A model generated the notes under the pieces. That model worked only from the letters and a program-made list of their open reading frames with translations, searched no databases and had not been told where the DNA came from. This document shows, one piece after another, positions 27,826 to 37,966 of a stretch of DNA of 64,000 nt. This stretch comes from Bifidobacterium imperatoris (lineage in GTDB: Bacteria > Actinomycetota > Actinomycetes > Actinomycetales > Bifidobacteriaceae). The stretch is from positions 186,001 through 250,000 of the forward strand of contig NZ_NMWV01000005.1 of assembly GCF_002860405.1 (NCBI RefSeq). Direction: 5' to 3'. The position numbers were made by a program, and so were the translations under genes. Numbering within the stretch: the first letter of the stretch is position 1; the number at the start of each line of letters is the position of its first letter.

Positions 27826-27859
27826 GAGGGGAGTCCGGCAACATGCCTAGACTCCCCTC
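27826..27859. terminator. Hairpin downstream of thrC
   Basis: GAGGGGAGTC (27826-27835) and GACTCCCCTC (27850-27859) form a perfect 10-base stem with a 14-base loop, 33 bases after the thrC stop. The arms match the outer arm of the dispersed intergenic repeat, so this may be a reduced copy acting as terminator. Confidence 0.65.
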
Positions 27860-27891
27860 GATCAACTCCGTTAAGAAAGTTGAGTTTCAAC

Positions 27892-29382
27892 TCACAGCGA
27901 TTCGGCGGCGTTGGCTACGAAGCGTTCCATGCCGTCGATTGGAACGACCGTATCGAAACGCACGTCGGCGTTCTCCAGTCCGCGCAAGGCAGCCGGGGCA
28001 GTGGTACCGGTTTCGCGGGCCAACACATCCATGCATTCGAAATCGGTGCCAGTGGCGTCGAAGCCCAGAGCCTCGTTCACCACGCGCGGGAACTTGTACG
28101 GGCTCGCGGTGGATAGAATCACACGCGGGGTCAGCGGGTCGCGCGGCATCTGCTGGGCCACGAAGTATGCGCATGCGGTGTGCGGGTCAATCACGTAGTG
28201 GTTCTTGTTCCAGCAGTCGGCGATCATCTCACGCACCTGATCTTCATTGGCCCAACCGCAGCCGAACAGCTGACGGATCTTGGCCAACAGTGGCTCCGGA
28301 ATCTCATACGTGCCCCAGTTCTTGAGGTCGTTCATCAGCATGGCGATCAGGCGAGTATCGCCCTCGGAGAAGTAGTAGAGCATGCGCTCCAGGTTCGAGG
28401 AAATGAGAATATCCATCGAAGGGGAGATGGTCTGGAAGAACGGGCGCTGGCGGTTGTAGGTGCCGGTGGTCAGGAACTCGAACAGCACGTTGTTCTTGTC
28501 GGAAGCCACTACCAGATGCTTGACCGGCAGGCCGAGCATCTTGGCATAGTAACCGGCAAGAATATCGCCGAAGTTGCCGGTCGGCACTACGAATTCCACT
28601 TCATCGCCAACATTGATTACCTGATCGGCGAGCAGCTGAGCGTATGCGGAGAAGTAGTAGACCACCTGAGGTACCAAGCGGCCCACGTTGATGGAATTGG
28701 CTGAGGAGAGCACCACATGCGAATCCTTGGCGAGGCGCTCAGCCAAGACCTTATCGCCGAAGATGCGTTTGACTGCAGACTGGGCATCGTCGAAGTTGCC
28801 TTCCACGGCAGCTACATTCACATTGGCGCCGGCTTGCGTGGTCATCTGCAGTTCCTGTACCTGGCTCACCTTGCCCTCCGGGTAGAAGACGGTGATGGCG
28901 GTGCCCGGAGCGTCAGCGAAACCGGCCAGTGCGGCCTTGCCTGTATCGCCGGAAGTGGCGGTGAGAATCATGATCTTCTCGTCTTTGTCGCCATCGGCCG
29001 GTGTGGTATGCGCCATGAAACGCGGCAGAATTTGCAGGGCCACGTCCTTGAACGCGGAGGTCGGGCCATTGAACAGCTCAAGAATGTAATCTTCGCCCAG
29101 AGGCTTCAACGGGGTGATGCGCTCATCGGACCACTGTGAGCCATAGGCGTCAGTGATGCACTGGGCAAGCTCTTCGGCGGTGAAGTCCGGCAGTAGTGCG
29201 CCGAGCACATCGGCGGCGATCTCTTGATAGGTCTTGCCGGCCAAGTCGGCGATATCCACCTTGGTCTTGCCCAAATCGTCCGAGACGAACAGGCCGCCGT
29301 CATCGGCGATACCTTTACGAATCGCCTGCTTGGCGGTCAGCGAATCGGTGGTGCTGCGAGTGGAATGGAAGGTGGTAGCCAC
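27892..29382 (-). CDS. thrC: Threonine synthase
   Basis: PLP enzyme converting O-phosphohomoserine to threonine. 496 residues, the long (yeast/E. coli-like) form, which begins with a SLTAKQAIRKGIADDGGLFV segment. The PLP lysine K112 is in GPTSAFKDVALQ. TATSGDTGKAAL binds the phosphate and AVEGNFDDAQ is typical. Starts with GTG behind AAGGATTACC. It is transcribed away from glyA and has its own hairpin; homoserine genes are not nearby. Confidence 0.95.
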   Translation of the reverse strand: MATTFHSTRSTTDSLTAKQAIRKGIADDGGLFVSDDLGKTKVDIADLAGKTYQEIAADVLGALLPDFTAEELAQCITDAYGSQWSDERITPLKPLGEDYILELFNGPTSAFKDVALQILPRFMAHTTPADGDKDEKIMILTATSGDTGKAALAGFADAPGTAITVFYPEGKVSQVQELQMTTQAGANVNVAAVEGNFDDAQSAVKRIFGDKVLAERLAKDSHVVLSSANSINVGRLVPQVVYYFSAYAQLLADQVINVGDEVEFVVPTGNFGDILAGYYAKMLGLPVKHLVVASDKNNVLFEFLTTGTYNRQRPFFQTISPSMDILISSNLERMLYYFSEGDTRLIAMLMNDLKNWGTYEIPEPLLAKIRQLFGCGWANEDQVREMIADCWNKNHYVIDPHTACAYFVAQQMPRDPLTPRVILSTASPYKFPRVVNEALGFDATGTDFECMDVLARETGTTAPAALRGLENADVRFDTVVPIDGMERFVANAAESL

Positions 29383-29624
29383 GGTAATCCTTTGAATCTT
29401 AGGGCCGGAAAGTATTTAAAAATCTTCTTTAGTCTACCGTGCACTATAGGCAGTCAGCGGTTTCCATCTCGTTTATCAGGCGTGGCACAGGTTCCAAGCG
29501 TTTCATAGAAAAGTCCAAGTGGTGAGACATGCCACAACTAGCAGGAAACAGTACCGCTACAAAAGTTCAATACAGTGCAACACGAACGGCAAACCAGTCG
29601 TTATCCACACCTTAAGGAGCACAG

Positions 29625-30932
29625 ATGACCGCTTCATCCCATGCACAAACCGCAACCGACGCTTTCAACGCTCCCATCAGCGCTGCAGATCCGGAAATCG
29701 CCGAGCTGCTTGATTCCGAACTTCGCCGCCAGCAGGGCGGTCTTGAAATGATCGCCTCCGAAAACTTCGTGCCGCGCGCGGTATTGCAGTGCCAGGGCTC
29801 TGTGCTCACCAACAAGTACGCCGAAGGCTATCCGGGCCGTCGCTACTACGGTGGCTGCGAATTCGTCGACCAGATCGAAACCATCGCCCGTGAACGCGCC
29901 AAGAAGCTGTTCGGCGCCGAATACGCCAACGTGCAGCCCCACTCCGGCGCACAGGCCAACGCAGCCGTTTATCAGGCGCTCGTCGAGCCCGGCGACACTG
30001 TGCTCGGCTTGGCGCTTGACCACGGCGGCCACCTGACCCACGGTATGAAGATTAACTTCTCCGGCAAGTTCTACCATGCCGAAGCCTATGGCGTGAACCC
30101 GGAGACCTTCCGCATCGACCCAGAGATCATCCGCCAGCGCGCACTTGAAGTGCACCCGGCCATGATCATCGGTGGCTGGTCCGCCTACCCGCGCATTGAA
30201 GACTTCAAGGCTATGAAGGAGATCGCCGACGAGGTCGGTGCCAAGTTCTGGGTTGATATGGCCCACTTCGCCGGTCTGGTGGCCGCTGGTCTGCACCCGA
30301 GCCCGGTGCCGTACGCCGACGTGGTTTCCTCCACCGCTCACAAGACGCTCGGCGGCCCGCGCTCCGGTTTCATCCTGGCCAAGCAGGAGTACGCCAAGAA
30401 GCTCAACTCCTCCGTGTTCCCGGGCCAGCAGGGCGGTCCGCTTATGCATGTGGTGGCCGGCAAGGCCGTGAGCTTCAAGGTGGCTGGCACCCCGGAGTTC
30501 AAGGATCGTATGCAGCGCACCCTCGACGGCGCCAAGATTCTCGCCGACCGTCTGATGGCCGACGACGTCAAGGCCAACGGCATTTCCGTGCTGACCGGTG
30601 GCACCGACGTGCACCTGGTGATGGTCGACCTGCGCAACTCCGAGATGGACGGCAAGCAGGGCGAGGACCTGCTCGCTCAGTGCGGCATCACCATCAACCG
30701 CAACACCGTGCCGTTCGACCCACGCCCGGCCTCGGTCGCTTCCGGCCTGCGCATCGGTACCTCCGCATTGGCCACCCGTGGCTTCGGGCCGAAGGAATAC
30801 GAGGAGGTCGCCGACATCATCGGTACTGCTCTCGCAGCCGGCCCGTCCGCAGACGTGGAGACCCTGAAGGCTCGCGTGGACAAGCTCGTTGAGGACTTCC
30901 CGCTCTACCCGGACCTCGACCAGATTCACTGA
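29625..30932 (+). CDS. glyA: Serine hydroxymethyltransferase
   Basis: Interconverts serine and glycine with tetrahydrofolate, the main one-carbon source. 435 residues. The PLP lysine K240 is in [43 protein letters not shown] and [14 protein letters not shown] are standard. Strong C-ending codon preference suggests high expression. ATG follows TAAGGAGCACAG. The 242-base gap to divergent thrC holds both promoters; I see no riboswitch there. Confidence 0.97.
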   Translation: MTASSHAQTATDAFNAPISAADPEIAELLDSELRRQQGGLEMIASENFVPRAVLQCQGSVLTNKYAEGYPGRRYYGGCEFVDQIETIARERAKKLFGAEYANVQPHSGAQANAAVYQALVEPGDTVLGLALDHGGHLTHGMKINFSGKFYHAEAYGVNPETFRIDPEIIRQRALEVHPAMIIGGWSAYPRIEDFKAMKEIADEVGAKFWVDMAHFAGLVAAGLHPSPVPYADVVSSTAHKTLGGPRSGFILAKQEYAKKLNSSVFPGQQGGPLMHVVAGKAVSFKVAGTPEFKDRMQRTLDGAKILADRLMADDVKANGISVLTGGTDVHLVMVDLRNSEMDGKQGEDLLAQCGITINRNTVPFDPRPASVASGLRIGTSALATRGFGPKEYEEVADIIGTALAAGPSADVETLKARVDKLVEDFPLYPDLDQIH

Positions 30933-30979
30933 TCGGCACGTTGGGTCTTGAGTCTATGACTCAGCTGCAATAACTCACT

Positions 30980-31004
30980 GGCTCCCTGAAAGGGGAGCCT
31001 TTTC
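30980..31004 (+). terminator. Terminator of glyA
   Basis: GGCTCCC, short loop, GGGGAGCC followed by TTTTCT, 47 bases after glyA. Confidence 0.8.
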
Positions 31005-31064
31005 TATGCCTAAAACCGAGCCGAAACAAGCGGTGTGCCGCATTGTGAGCTACCCTTATCTGTT

Positions 31065-32360
31065 ATGAGCGAAGCACTGAGTCCTGAAGTATTCGATGCC
31101 GTGTGCGAGCAAGCCGATCGGGCGGCGCGCGCACAGGAAAAACTTGCTCGGGCAAACACCGTGGTTAAGAACGATTTGTTACTGGCTATCGCTGATGCGC
31201 TGGATGAGCATGCCGATGATATTGAGGCGGCCAACAGCCTTGACATGCTTGAAGCCAAGGAAGGCGGCATGGACGCCGGTAAGCTTGACCGTCTGCTTTT
31301 CAACGTACCACGCGTGGCAGCTGCAGCGCAGGGTGTGCGTCATGTGGCCACATTACCTGACCCAGTGGGGGAAATCGTTCGTGGCTACAATCTGCCCAAT
31401 GGTCTGCGCCTGACGCAATCTCGTGTGCCACTTGGCGTCATCGGCATGATTTACGAGGCGCGTCCAAACGTCACCGTGGACGTTGCCAGCCTATGCCTGA
31501 AATCCGGAAACGCCGCGATTCTGCGTGGCGGTCACGCCGCAGAACGTACCAACGCGGCAACGCTCAATGTAATCGCGCCGGTGCTTGAAGCGCACGGTTT
31601 TGATGCTGCACTCGTGCAGTCGGTTGATCAGTACGGGCGCCCGGGCGCCACTGCCATGATGGAAGCGCGCGGCCATATCGATGTATTGGTGCCACGCGGC
31701 GGTGCAGGCCTCATCCAAGCTGTCGTGCGTAATTCCAAAGTGCCGGTTATCGAAACCGGTGCTGGCAACGTGCACATTTACATCGATAAATCCGGCGATC
31801 TCGCCAAAGCCATACCGATTATTTTGAATGCGAAGACCCAGCGCGTTGGCGTATGCAACGCCGCCGAAAAACTGTTGATTCATAAGGATGTGGCTGCCGA
31901 TTTTCTGCCGACCATTGCCGAATCCTTGGCCCAAGCAAACGTCGTGCTGCAAGCGGACACCATCTCCTATGACATTATTCAAGGCGCAGCCATCGAGGGC
32001 ATCGATCTCAACCATGCCACAGAAGAGGACTGGGACACCGAATACTTGGCGTTGAAGATGGGCGTCAAAGTGGTGGACAGTCTTGATGAAGCCATCGTCC
32101 ATATCAACCAGCACTCCACCGGCCACACTGAATCCATCATTGCTGAGGATTATGAAGCCATCGAAACGTTCACGAAGCGTATAGACTCAGCAGTAGTGAT
32201 GGTCAACGCTTCCACACGATTCACGGATGGCGGCGTGTTCGGCTTTGGTGCCGAACTGGGCATCTCCACGCAGAAGATGCACGCTCGTGGACCGATGGGA
32301 CTGCGTGAAATGACCACAACCAAATGGATTGGATACGGAACAGGACAGGTGCGCGCATGA
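31065..32360 (+). CDS. proA: Gamma-glutamyl phosphate reductase
   Basis: NADPH-dependent reduction of gamma-glutamyl phosphate in proline synthesis. 431 residues. The catalytic cysteine is C264 in [25 protein letters not shown] and [19 protein letters not shown] are typical. Start 31065 (ATG) fits the family N-terminus; there is no clear ribosome site, and a GTG ten codons earlier is no better supported. proB is not in the window. The stop overlaps the next start by four bases. Confidence 0.94.
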   Translation: MSEALSPEVFDAVCEQADRAARAQEKLARANTVVKNDLLLAIADALDEHADDIEAANSLDMLEAKEGGMDAGKLDRLLFNVPRVAAAAQGVRHVATLPDPVGEIVRGYNLPNGLRLTQSRVPLGVIGMIYEARPNVTVDVASLCLKSGNAAILRGGHAAERTNAATLNVIAPVLEAHGFDAALVQSVDQYGRPGATAMMEARGHIDVLVPRGGAGLIQAVVRNSKVPVIETGAGNVHIYIDKSGDLAKAIPIILNAKTQRVGVCNAAEKLLIHKDVAADFLPTIAESLAQANVVLQADTISYDIIQGAAIEGIDLNHATEEDWDTEYLALKMGVKVVDSLDEAIVHINQHSTGHTESIIAEDYEAIETFTKRIDSAVVMVNASTRFTDGGVFGFGAELGISTQKMHARGPMGLREMTTTKWIGYGTGQVRA

Positions 32361-32905
32361 GCGAAAACGTTGAGACCAACACCGTAGAGCCTCAAGACCC
32401 GAAAATCGGCCTCAAAATCGCCGCTGAACGATTGAGCATTGTCCGCTATGTCTTCCTCGTGCAGATTGAGGATGGCATTGCATCCGCAGCACAGCGCGCC
32501 TCATTGGAGTATGCGGATGCTGTACTCATCGGCTGGCCGGAGACCGATTCTTCCGAGGTCGTTGATTTGACTGACGCTCAGTTGAAAGTCGTGCGCGAGC
32601 ACATGGAACTGATGGAAGGGTATATTTCCAAGTTCAGCCAGATGGAGCACGATGGCGATATTGACGGCATGACCGACACGCTGATTCGCATCACCGAGCG
32701 TGTGGCTGAAGTTCGCCGCCTGTACCAGCCGGAATTCCCGCTGCCAACCTTCGCGGAAATCCGCCGTGTGGTGCAGGACGAGTGGGATGAGGATATGGGC
32801 AAGATTGACCCTCAGGAGAACGATCCCACCGCTGATGAGATGGAGCAGGAAACCGAATTCGCAGACGGTCAGGGTGATGAGGCTAATGAAGGCGGGCAGG
32901 CATGA
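32357..32905 (+). CDS. Conserved actinobacterial protein of unknown function
   Basis: 182 residues, soluble, acidic; predicted mostly helical ([51 protein letters not shown]). The last ~30 residues are Asp/Glu/Gln-rich. No motif recognised. It overlaps proA and nadD by four bases each, so it is made with them. The reading starts at the ATG of the ATGA overlap. Confidence 0.7.
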   Translation: MSENVETNTVEPQDPKIGLKIAAERLSIVRYVFLVQIEDGIASAAQRASLEYADAVLIGWPETDSSEVVDLTDAQLKVVREHMELMEGYISKFSQMEHDGDIDGMTDTLIRITERVAEVRRLYQPEFPLPTFAEIRRVVQDEWDEDMGKIDPQENDPTADEMEQETEFADGQGDEANEGGQA

Positions 32906-33627
32906 GTGCGAGTGAGCCCGCGGAACTTGTGGCCATCTCCCAAGAGGAGACCGGTCGCCGCATGTCTGATTTATCCGGTCAATCCGGTGTGAATGGGCAC
33001 GGCAAAGGTCGGCTTTCCGCACGCGGCAACTGGCACACGCGCCTGCGTATTGGCATCATGGGCGGCACATTTGACCCGATTCACAATGGGCACTTGGTTG
33101 CAGCCTCCGAAGTCGCGTGGGTGTATGACTTAGATGAAGTGATTTTCGTGCCCACCGGTCGGCCGGTCTTCAAATTGGATAAGCACGTCACCAATGCGGA
33201 AGACCGTTACCTGATGACGGTGATTGCCACGGCTTCCAATCCAAAGTTCACGGTCTCCCGCGTGGATATCGACCGCCCAGGCGTCACCTACACCATTGAT
33301 ACGTTGAAGGACATTCGCGCCCAACACCCGGATGCCGAGCTGTTCTTCATCACCGGCGCTGATGCCGTTGCAGAGATTATGCAGTGGAAAGACGCTGAGA
33401 AAATGTGGGACTTGGCGCACTTCGTGGCAGTTACACGCCCCGGCTACTCTTCTCCGGAAGGCGTAAAACTGCCGGAAGGCAAAGTGGATACGTTGGAAAT
33501 TCCGGCCTTGGCCATCTCCTCGACCGATGTGCGCCGTCGAGCCGAGCACAATGAGCCGGTATGGTATTTGGTGCCGGATGGCGTAGTGCAATACATCGGC
33601 AAACACGGCCTCTACTCGCGCAGTTGA
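32902..33627 (+). CDS. nadD: Nicotinate-nucleotide adenylyltransferase
   Basis: Forms deamido-NAD from nicotinate mononucleotide and ATP. The core starts with [14 protein letters not shown] ([10 protein letters not shown] at residues 55-64) and contains the ISSTDVRRR signature near the C-terminus. At 241 residues it is about 45 longer than usual because of a polar N-terminal tail. Other ATGs at 32961 and 33058 could be starts, but the overlap ATGA at 32902 fits the operon. With nadK the window encodes two NAD(P) enzymes. Confidence 0.92.
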   Translation: MSASEPAELVAISQEETGRRMSDLSGQSGVNGHGKGRLSARGNWHTRLRIGIMGGTFDPIHNGHLVAASEVAWVYDLDEVIFVPTGRPVFKLDKHVTNAEDRYLMTVIATASNPKFTVSRVDIDRPGVTYTIDTLKDIRAQHPDAELFFITGADAVAEIMQWKDAEKMWDLAHFVAVTRPGYSSPEGVKLPEGKVDTLEIPALAISSTDVRRRAEHNEPVWYLVPDGVVQYIGKHGLYSRS

Positions 33628-33687
33628 TTATTGCCTGTGCGCTAGCGGCATAATGTCCGTTCGCGGCCTGTCTGTACGCTGGAAGGC

Positions 33688-36600
33688 ATGTCTTTTAATG
33701 ATCCTTTCTCCGTATTCTTCGGCAATGGCGGCGGCGATAATCATGCGCGCAACCAGTCGAACAACGATGATCCGATTATTCTCAACGTCGAGGCTGATGG
33801 GGATGGCCCCGCTTCCGGCAACAATACGCGCGGTTCCGGCACTGGGCGTCCACCGTTTGGCGGTCCTGCCCATCCTCGCCTGACGCGAAACGCTGCCTCT
33901 TCGCACAACAATCGCGGCACCAAGATCATGCTCGGCATTGTGCTGGCGCTGATCATTGTTGTCAGCCTGTTCTTCGCGCTGTCTCGATTCATCACCGATT
34001 TGATGTGGTATGGCCAGCTCGGTTTCCAATCCGTGGTCTGGGTGCAGCTCGGCGTCAAAGTCGGCCTATGGGTGGCCTATGCACTGCTTATGGCTTTGAC
34101 CGGTTTCACTGCCGCATGGCTGGCCATCCGCGCACGCCCTGATTCGGCAGACGGCTCCACCATCCGCATCAACGGCGACGTGGTGGAAGTCGGCAAATCC
34201 TTCAGCTCCAAAACCGCACGCCGTGTGGCCGTGGTGATATCGCTGATTGTCGGTGCAATCTTCGGTGCACAGTTCAATGCGAACTGGAGCGAGATTTTGC
34301 TCATGTTCCATGCGCAAAGCTTCGGCGTCAATGATCCGCAATTCGGTCTTGATAATGGTTTCTACGTTTTCGTGCTCCCCGGCTTGAAGCTGGTGCTGGC
34401 AGCTGTTTCCATGCTGCTCGGCGTGGGACTGGTTTTCTCGCTGATTACCCATGTGCTGATGGGCGGCATCCGCATCACCATGCCGGTGAACGGCCGCGGC
34501 CTGTTCTCCATCACCAAGCGTGCACGCCGTCAGCTCGGTATTTGGTTGATTCTCAACATGCTGGCTTGGGCAGTTCGTCAGGTGTTCAGCGTCTTTGACC
34601 AGCTCACTGTGCAAGGCTCACGTATTACCGGTGCTTCGTATACCGCCGTGCATGCGAACATCCCGGTCACTATTATCATGGCTGCGATTACCGCGATTCT
34701 TGGCGTAGTGCTTGGTATCTGGTTGATGCGCTCACATGCGTTGGAAGGCCCAGCGTCGCTGGGTGTTCGTGCCTCCGCTGCATTGAAGGCTTGGCGAGTG
34801 CCGGTCATCTCCATTGCTGTCACTGTAGTAGTGGCAATGGTGCTTTCCGTGGCATGGCCAGCGCTGCTGCAGCGTTTCCGTGTGAATCCGAACGCGCAGG
34901 AAATGGAATCCACTTATATTCAGCGCAATATCGACGCCACTCGTGCCGCCTACGGATTGGATAAGCTCAAGACCGAGAACTACAAGGTCACCAGCAAGGG
35001 CGAACAGGGTGCGCTCGCCAAGGAGGCGGACACCACCGCGCAGATTCGTCTCTTGGATCCGCAGGTTGTGAGCCCCACGTTCAAGCAGCTGCAGCAGTCC
35101 AAGCAGTACTACACCTTCGCAGACACGCTTGCCGTCGATAAGTATGAGGTGGATGGAGTCTCCCAGGATACGGTGATTGCCGCCCGCGAGCTCGACTTGG
35201 ACGGCAACGACAACCGCAACTGGGTCAACGACCACACCGTGTACACGCACGGTTACGGTGTGGTGGCCGCCTACGGTAACAAGGTGACCGCCGATGGCCA
35301 GCCGGAATTCTTCGAATCCGGCATTCCGACTCAGGGCAAGCTCACTGAATCCCAGAAGTATGAGCCGCGTATCTACTTCTCCCCGAACACCACGGAGTAC
35401 TCCATTGTGGGTGCCCCAAGCGGTACCCAACCGTGGGAGTTCGATTACCCGACTGGTTCCGAAGGTGCATTGACCACGTTTAAGGGCAACGGTGGTCCTT
35501 CGGTGGGCAATCTGTTGTCGCGATTGCTGTATGCGATTCGATTCGGTTCCGATCAGATCTTGTTCTCCGACCGTGTGACCTCCGCCTCGCAGATTCTCTA
35601 TGATCGTTCCCCGAAGGAGCGCGTGGCCAAGGTGGCTCCATATCTGACGCTCGACGGTCGTGTTTACCCCGCGGTGGTCGACGGTCGTGTTAAGTGGATC
35701 GTAGATGGCTACACCACCTCTGACGCCTATCCATACTCGCAGATGACCAATCTCGGTACCGCCACCCAGGATTCCACCACGGTCTCCTCCTCTACGGTGT
35801 CTTCGCTGGGCTCACAGCAGGCCAACTATATCCGCAACTCGGTTAAGGCTACCGTTGACGCCTATGACGGTTCCGTGGACCTCTACGTTTGGGATACCTC
35901 TGACCCGGTGATTAAGGCATGGGAACAGATCTTCCCCGGCCAGTACCACCAGCTGAGCGATATTTCCGGCGACCTGATGAGCCACATGCGTTACCCGGAA
36001 AGCTTGTTCAAGGTGCAGCGCGAACTGCTCTCCAAGTACCATGTGACTTCTGCCAGCCAGTACTATTCCGGTGAGGATTTCTGGCAGACGCCGGTCGACC
36101 CCACCGAATCCCAGGCCCAGCAGGATCAGGATATTCTGCAGCCGCCGTATTACTTGACGCTGCAAACCGGTGGCACCAAGGAACCGATCTTCTCCTTGAC
36201 CTCCACGTATATTCCGGCAGGTCAGTCCACTCGTGAAATCCTGACCGGATTCCTGTCGGTGGATTCCGATGCCGGTAATCAGAAGGGCAAAATCGGGCCC
36301 AACTACGGCACCATCCGCCTGCAGGAACTGCCGAAGGATTCCAATGTGCCAGGCCCCGGACAGGCGCAGAACAACTTCAATGCCAACGCCGATGTGTCTA
36401 AGGAACTGAACCTGTTGCAGTCCGGTGATACCAAGGTGGTCCGAGGTAATCTCTTGACCTTGCCGCTCGGTGGTGGCTTGGTCTACGTGCAGCCCGTGTA
36501 CGTGAAATCCTCGGGTGCCACGTCGTTCCCATTGTTGAAGAAGACGTTGGTGGCCTTTGGCGATCAGGTCGGTTTCGCGGATACGTTGGATGAGGCATTG

Positions 36601-36921
36601 GATCAGGTGTTCGGTGGTGATTCCGGTGCCAGTGCCGGTGATGCCGAGAACGCGAACGGTTCGGATTCCTCGAGCTCATCCAACAAGTCCACGGAATCCA
36701 ACAAGTCCGAGAATCAAAATGGTTCCAACCAGTCCAATGCCAATGGCTCTGGTGAAGCAAACACTTCGCGCAGCCCTGAACTCCAACAGGCGCTGAATGA
36801 TGCCGCTCAAGCCATGAAGGACAGTCAGGACGCTATGAAGAATGGCGACTGGACCGCCTACGGTGAGGCGCAGAAGAAGCTCGAAGACGCCATCAACAAG
36901 GCCATCGAGCTCGATAAGTAA
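33688..36921 (+). CDS. UPF0182 family large membrane protein
   Basis: 1077 residues. A polar, Asn/Gly-rich N-tail (1-75), seven transmembrane segments (about 78-395), then a ~560-residue domain that should lie outside the membrane (MESTYIQRNIDATRAAYGLDKLKTENYKV and NRNWVNDHTVYTHGYGVVAAYGN are hallmark stretches), and a Ser/Asn/Glu-rich linker (about 985-1035) before a short helical tail. It is common in actinobacteria (Rv0064-like) with unknown function. ATG follows GGAAGGC. A strong terminator follows. Confidence 0.93.
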   Translation: MSFNDPFSVFFGNGGGDNHARNQSNNDDPIILNVEADGDGPASGNNTRGSGTGRPPFGGPAHPRLTRNAASSHNNRGTKIMLGIVLALIIVVSLFFALSRFITDLMWYGQLGFQSVVWVQLGVKVGLWVAYALLMALTGFTAAWLAIRARPDSADGSTIRINGDVVEVGKSFSSKTARRVAVVISLIVGAIFGAQFNANWSEILLMFHAQSFGVNDPQFGLDNGFYVFVLPGLKLVLAAVSMLLGVGLVFSLITHVLMGGIRITMPVNGRGLFSITKRARRQLGIWLILNMLAWAVRQVFSVFDQLTVQGSRITGASYTAVHANIPVTIIMAAITAILGVVLGIWLMRSHALEGPASLGVRASAALKAWRVPVISIAVTVVVAMVLSVAWPALLQRFRVNPNAQEMESTYIQRNIDATRAAYGLDKLKTENYKVTSKGEQGALAKEADTTAQIRLLDPQVVSPTFKQLQQSKQYYTFADTLAVDKYEVDGVSQDTVIAARELDLDGNDNRNWVNDHTVYTHGYGVVAAYGNKVTADGQPEFFESGIPTQGKLTESQKYEPRIYFSPNTTEYSIVGAPSGTQPWEFDYPTGSEGALTTFKGNGGPSVGNLLSRLLYAIRFGSDQILFSDRVTSASQILYDRSPKERVAKVAPYLTLDGRVYPAVVDGRVKWIVDGYTTSDAYPYSQMTNLGTATQDSTTVSSSTVSSLGSQQANYIRNSVKATVDAYDGSVDLYVWDTSDPVIKAWEQIFPGQYHQLSDISGDLMSHMRYPESLFKVQRELLSKYHVTSASQYYSGEDFWQTPVDPTESQAQQDQDILQPPYYLTLQTGGTKEPIFSLTSTYIPAGQSTREILTGFLSVDSDAGNQKGKIGPNYGTIRLQELPKDSNVPGPGQAQNNFNANADVSKELNLLQSGDTKVVRGNLLTLPLGGGLVYVQPVYVKSSGATSFPLLKKTLVAFGDQVGFADTLDEALDQVFGGDSGASAGDAENANGSDSSSSSNKSTESNKSENQNGSNQSNANGSGEANTSRSPELQQALNDAAQAMKDSQDAMKNGDWTAYGEAQKKLEDAINKAIELDK

Positions 36922-36932
36922 TCCCCTTACAA

Positions 36933-36978
36933 CAAATAACGGCTGTAGGTTCCAACACGAACCCACAGCCGTTATTTG
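36933..36978 (+). terminator. Terminator of the UPF0182 gene
   Basis: CAAATAACGGCTGT and ACAGCCGTTATTTG form a 14-base perfect outer stem, with inner GGGTTC-like pairing, followed by TTTTGG. The A-rich 5' side makes it usable on both strands. Confidence 0.85.
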
Positions 36979-37060
36979 TTTTGGCTTCTCCTCTTATACG
37001 GCGTAGTAGCGTTATATGACTCAGCCGCGCCGCTGTGCCTTCTGTAGTTCAGTAGTGTTT

Positions 37061-37114
37061 CTTCGTGTATGTGGCTCAGTGGTGTTCCTTCGTGTATGTG
37101 GCTCAGTGGTGTTC
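37061..37114. repeat. 27-nt tandem repeat (two full copies plus degenerate flanks)
   Basis: Two identical 27-base units (37061-37087, 37088-37114) containing GTATGTGGCTCAGTGGTG. A degenerate copy lies before (37041-37060) and a truncated one after (to about 37135). It sits in the 483-base gene-free gap 36922-37404. Open frames over it have no homology or ribosome site, so I treat it as non-coding. Confidence 0.75.
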
Positions 37115-37151
37115 CTTATGTGGCTCAGCGGCATCCCTCCCCGTCATATCC

Positions 37152-37388
37152 CAGCACAAGAATTTTGGGTAATAACCCCTAATCTCCCGAATTTCTTGCA
37201 CTGAGCTTTTGTGAGTGCAACTATTTCGGGAGATTAACGTTATTTCCCCGAATTTCTTGCGCTGAGTGATGCTGAGTACAAGAAATTCGGGAGGTTACGC
37301 CTGATTTCCCAAAATACTTGTACTGAGTTGTGGCCAGTACAAGAAATTCGGGATGAAGCCAATATTCTCCTGAATTTCTTGCGCTGAA
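37152..37388. repeat. Palindromic array, four units with a 61-nt period
   Basis: The motif GAATTTCTTG recurs at 37189, 37250, 37311 (as AAAATACTTG) and 37372, each exactly 61 bases apart. Between them lies the reverse complement (CAAGAAATTCGGGA types at about 37214-37233, 37279-37292, 37339-37352; a degraded one at 37156-37170). Adjacent arms make hairpins such as TAATCTCCCGAA with TTCGGGAGATTA. It ends about 16 bases before the GNAT start, so it would occupy that gene's leader. No spacer/repeat logic of a CRISPR array is present. Confidence 0.8.
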
Positions 37389-37404
37389 TGTTAGTCTGTG
37401 TGCC

Positions 37405-37908
37405 ATGTCATACACATTCCGCGTAGCAACTGCATCTGATACCCAAGCCATCACCGACATTTACAATGCTTCCGTCATCGCAGGTGGCTCCACCGCTGAT
37501 TTGACTCCAAGAACGTTTGAACAGCGTCGGGATTGGGTGGATTCTCACAAGCCGCCGTACGGTGTGTTCGTGGTTGAATCATCCGAGCAGCCTGGCCAAC
37601 CCATTGGTTTTGGTGCATTATCTGTCTTCTACGATCGTGCCGGCTACGATGGTGTCACCGACCTCGCCTACTACATCGACCCCGCATGGCAGGGCAAAGG
37701 TGTGGGCACATTCATGCTTCAACACCTCTTGGATGAAGCTCGTAACCGTCACATGCGCAAAGCTTGTGGCATCATTTTCGCCGACAATGCCGGCTCCATT
37801 GCGCTGATGCACCGTTTCGGATTCACTCAGTTTGGCCTGATGCCGGCTGCTGCTACCGACTCCACCGGCACCATGAGAGATATGTCGTATTGGTACTTGG
37901 ATTTGTGA
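37405..37908 (+). CDS. GNAT N-acetyltransferase, phosphinothricin-acetyltransferase-like
   Basis: 167 residues: FRVATASDTQAITDIYNASV at the start, YYIDPAWQGKGVGTFMLQHLLDEA for the acetyl-CoA loop (Q-G-K-G-V-G), then IIFADNAGSIALMHRFGF. This is the PAT/MnaT pattern; natural acceptors in that family include methionine sulfone and related amino-acid analogues. There is no good ribosome site before the ATG at 37405, and the leader is full of hairpins. Confidence 0.83.
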   Translation: MSYTFRVATASDTQAITDIYNASVIAGGSTADLTPRTFEQRRDWVDSHKPPYGVFVVESSEQPGQPIGFGALSVFYDRAGYDGVTDLAYYIDPAWQGKGVGTFMLQHLLDEARNRHMRKACGIIFADNAGSIALMHRFGFTQFGLMPAAATDSTGTMRDMSYWYLDL

Positions 37909-37966
37909 TTCTGCCGAAGGGGTCAGGGTACAATCTTCAAAGTTGATTAGGCTTTGAAGGAGAAAC

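Noticed and set aside
29383..29624. Possible riboswitch in the thrC-glyA gap
   Set aside because: Read on both strands; no known aptamer core or strong stem found.
29634..30929. A 431-codon antisense reading over glyA
   Set aside because: Same cause: strong codon bias leaves the complementary frame open; no domain visible.
37152..37388. Regular repeats suggesting a CRISPR array
   Set aside because: Units contain long internal inverted repeats and are contiguous; no unique spacers of constant length lie between identical repeats, and no cas gene is nearby.
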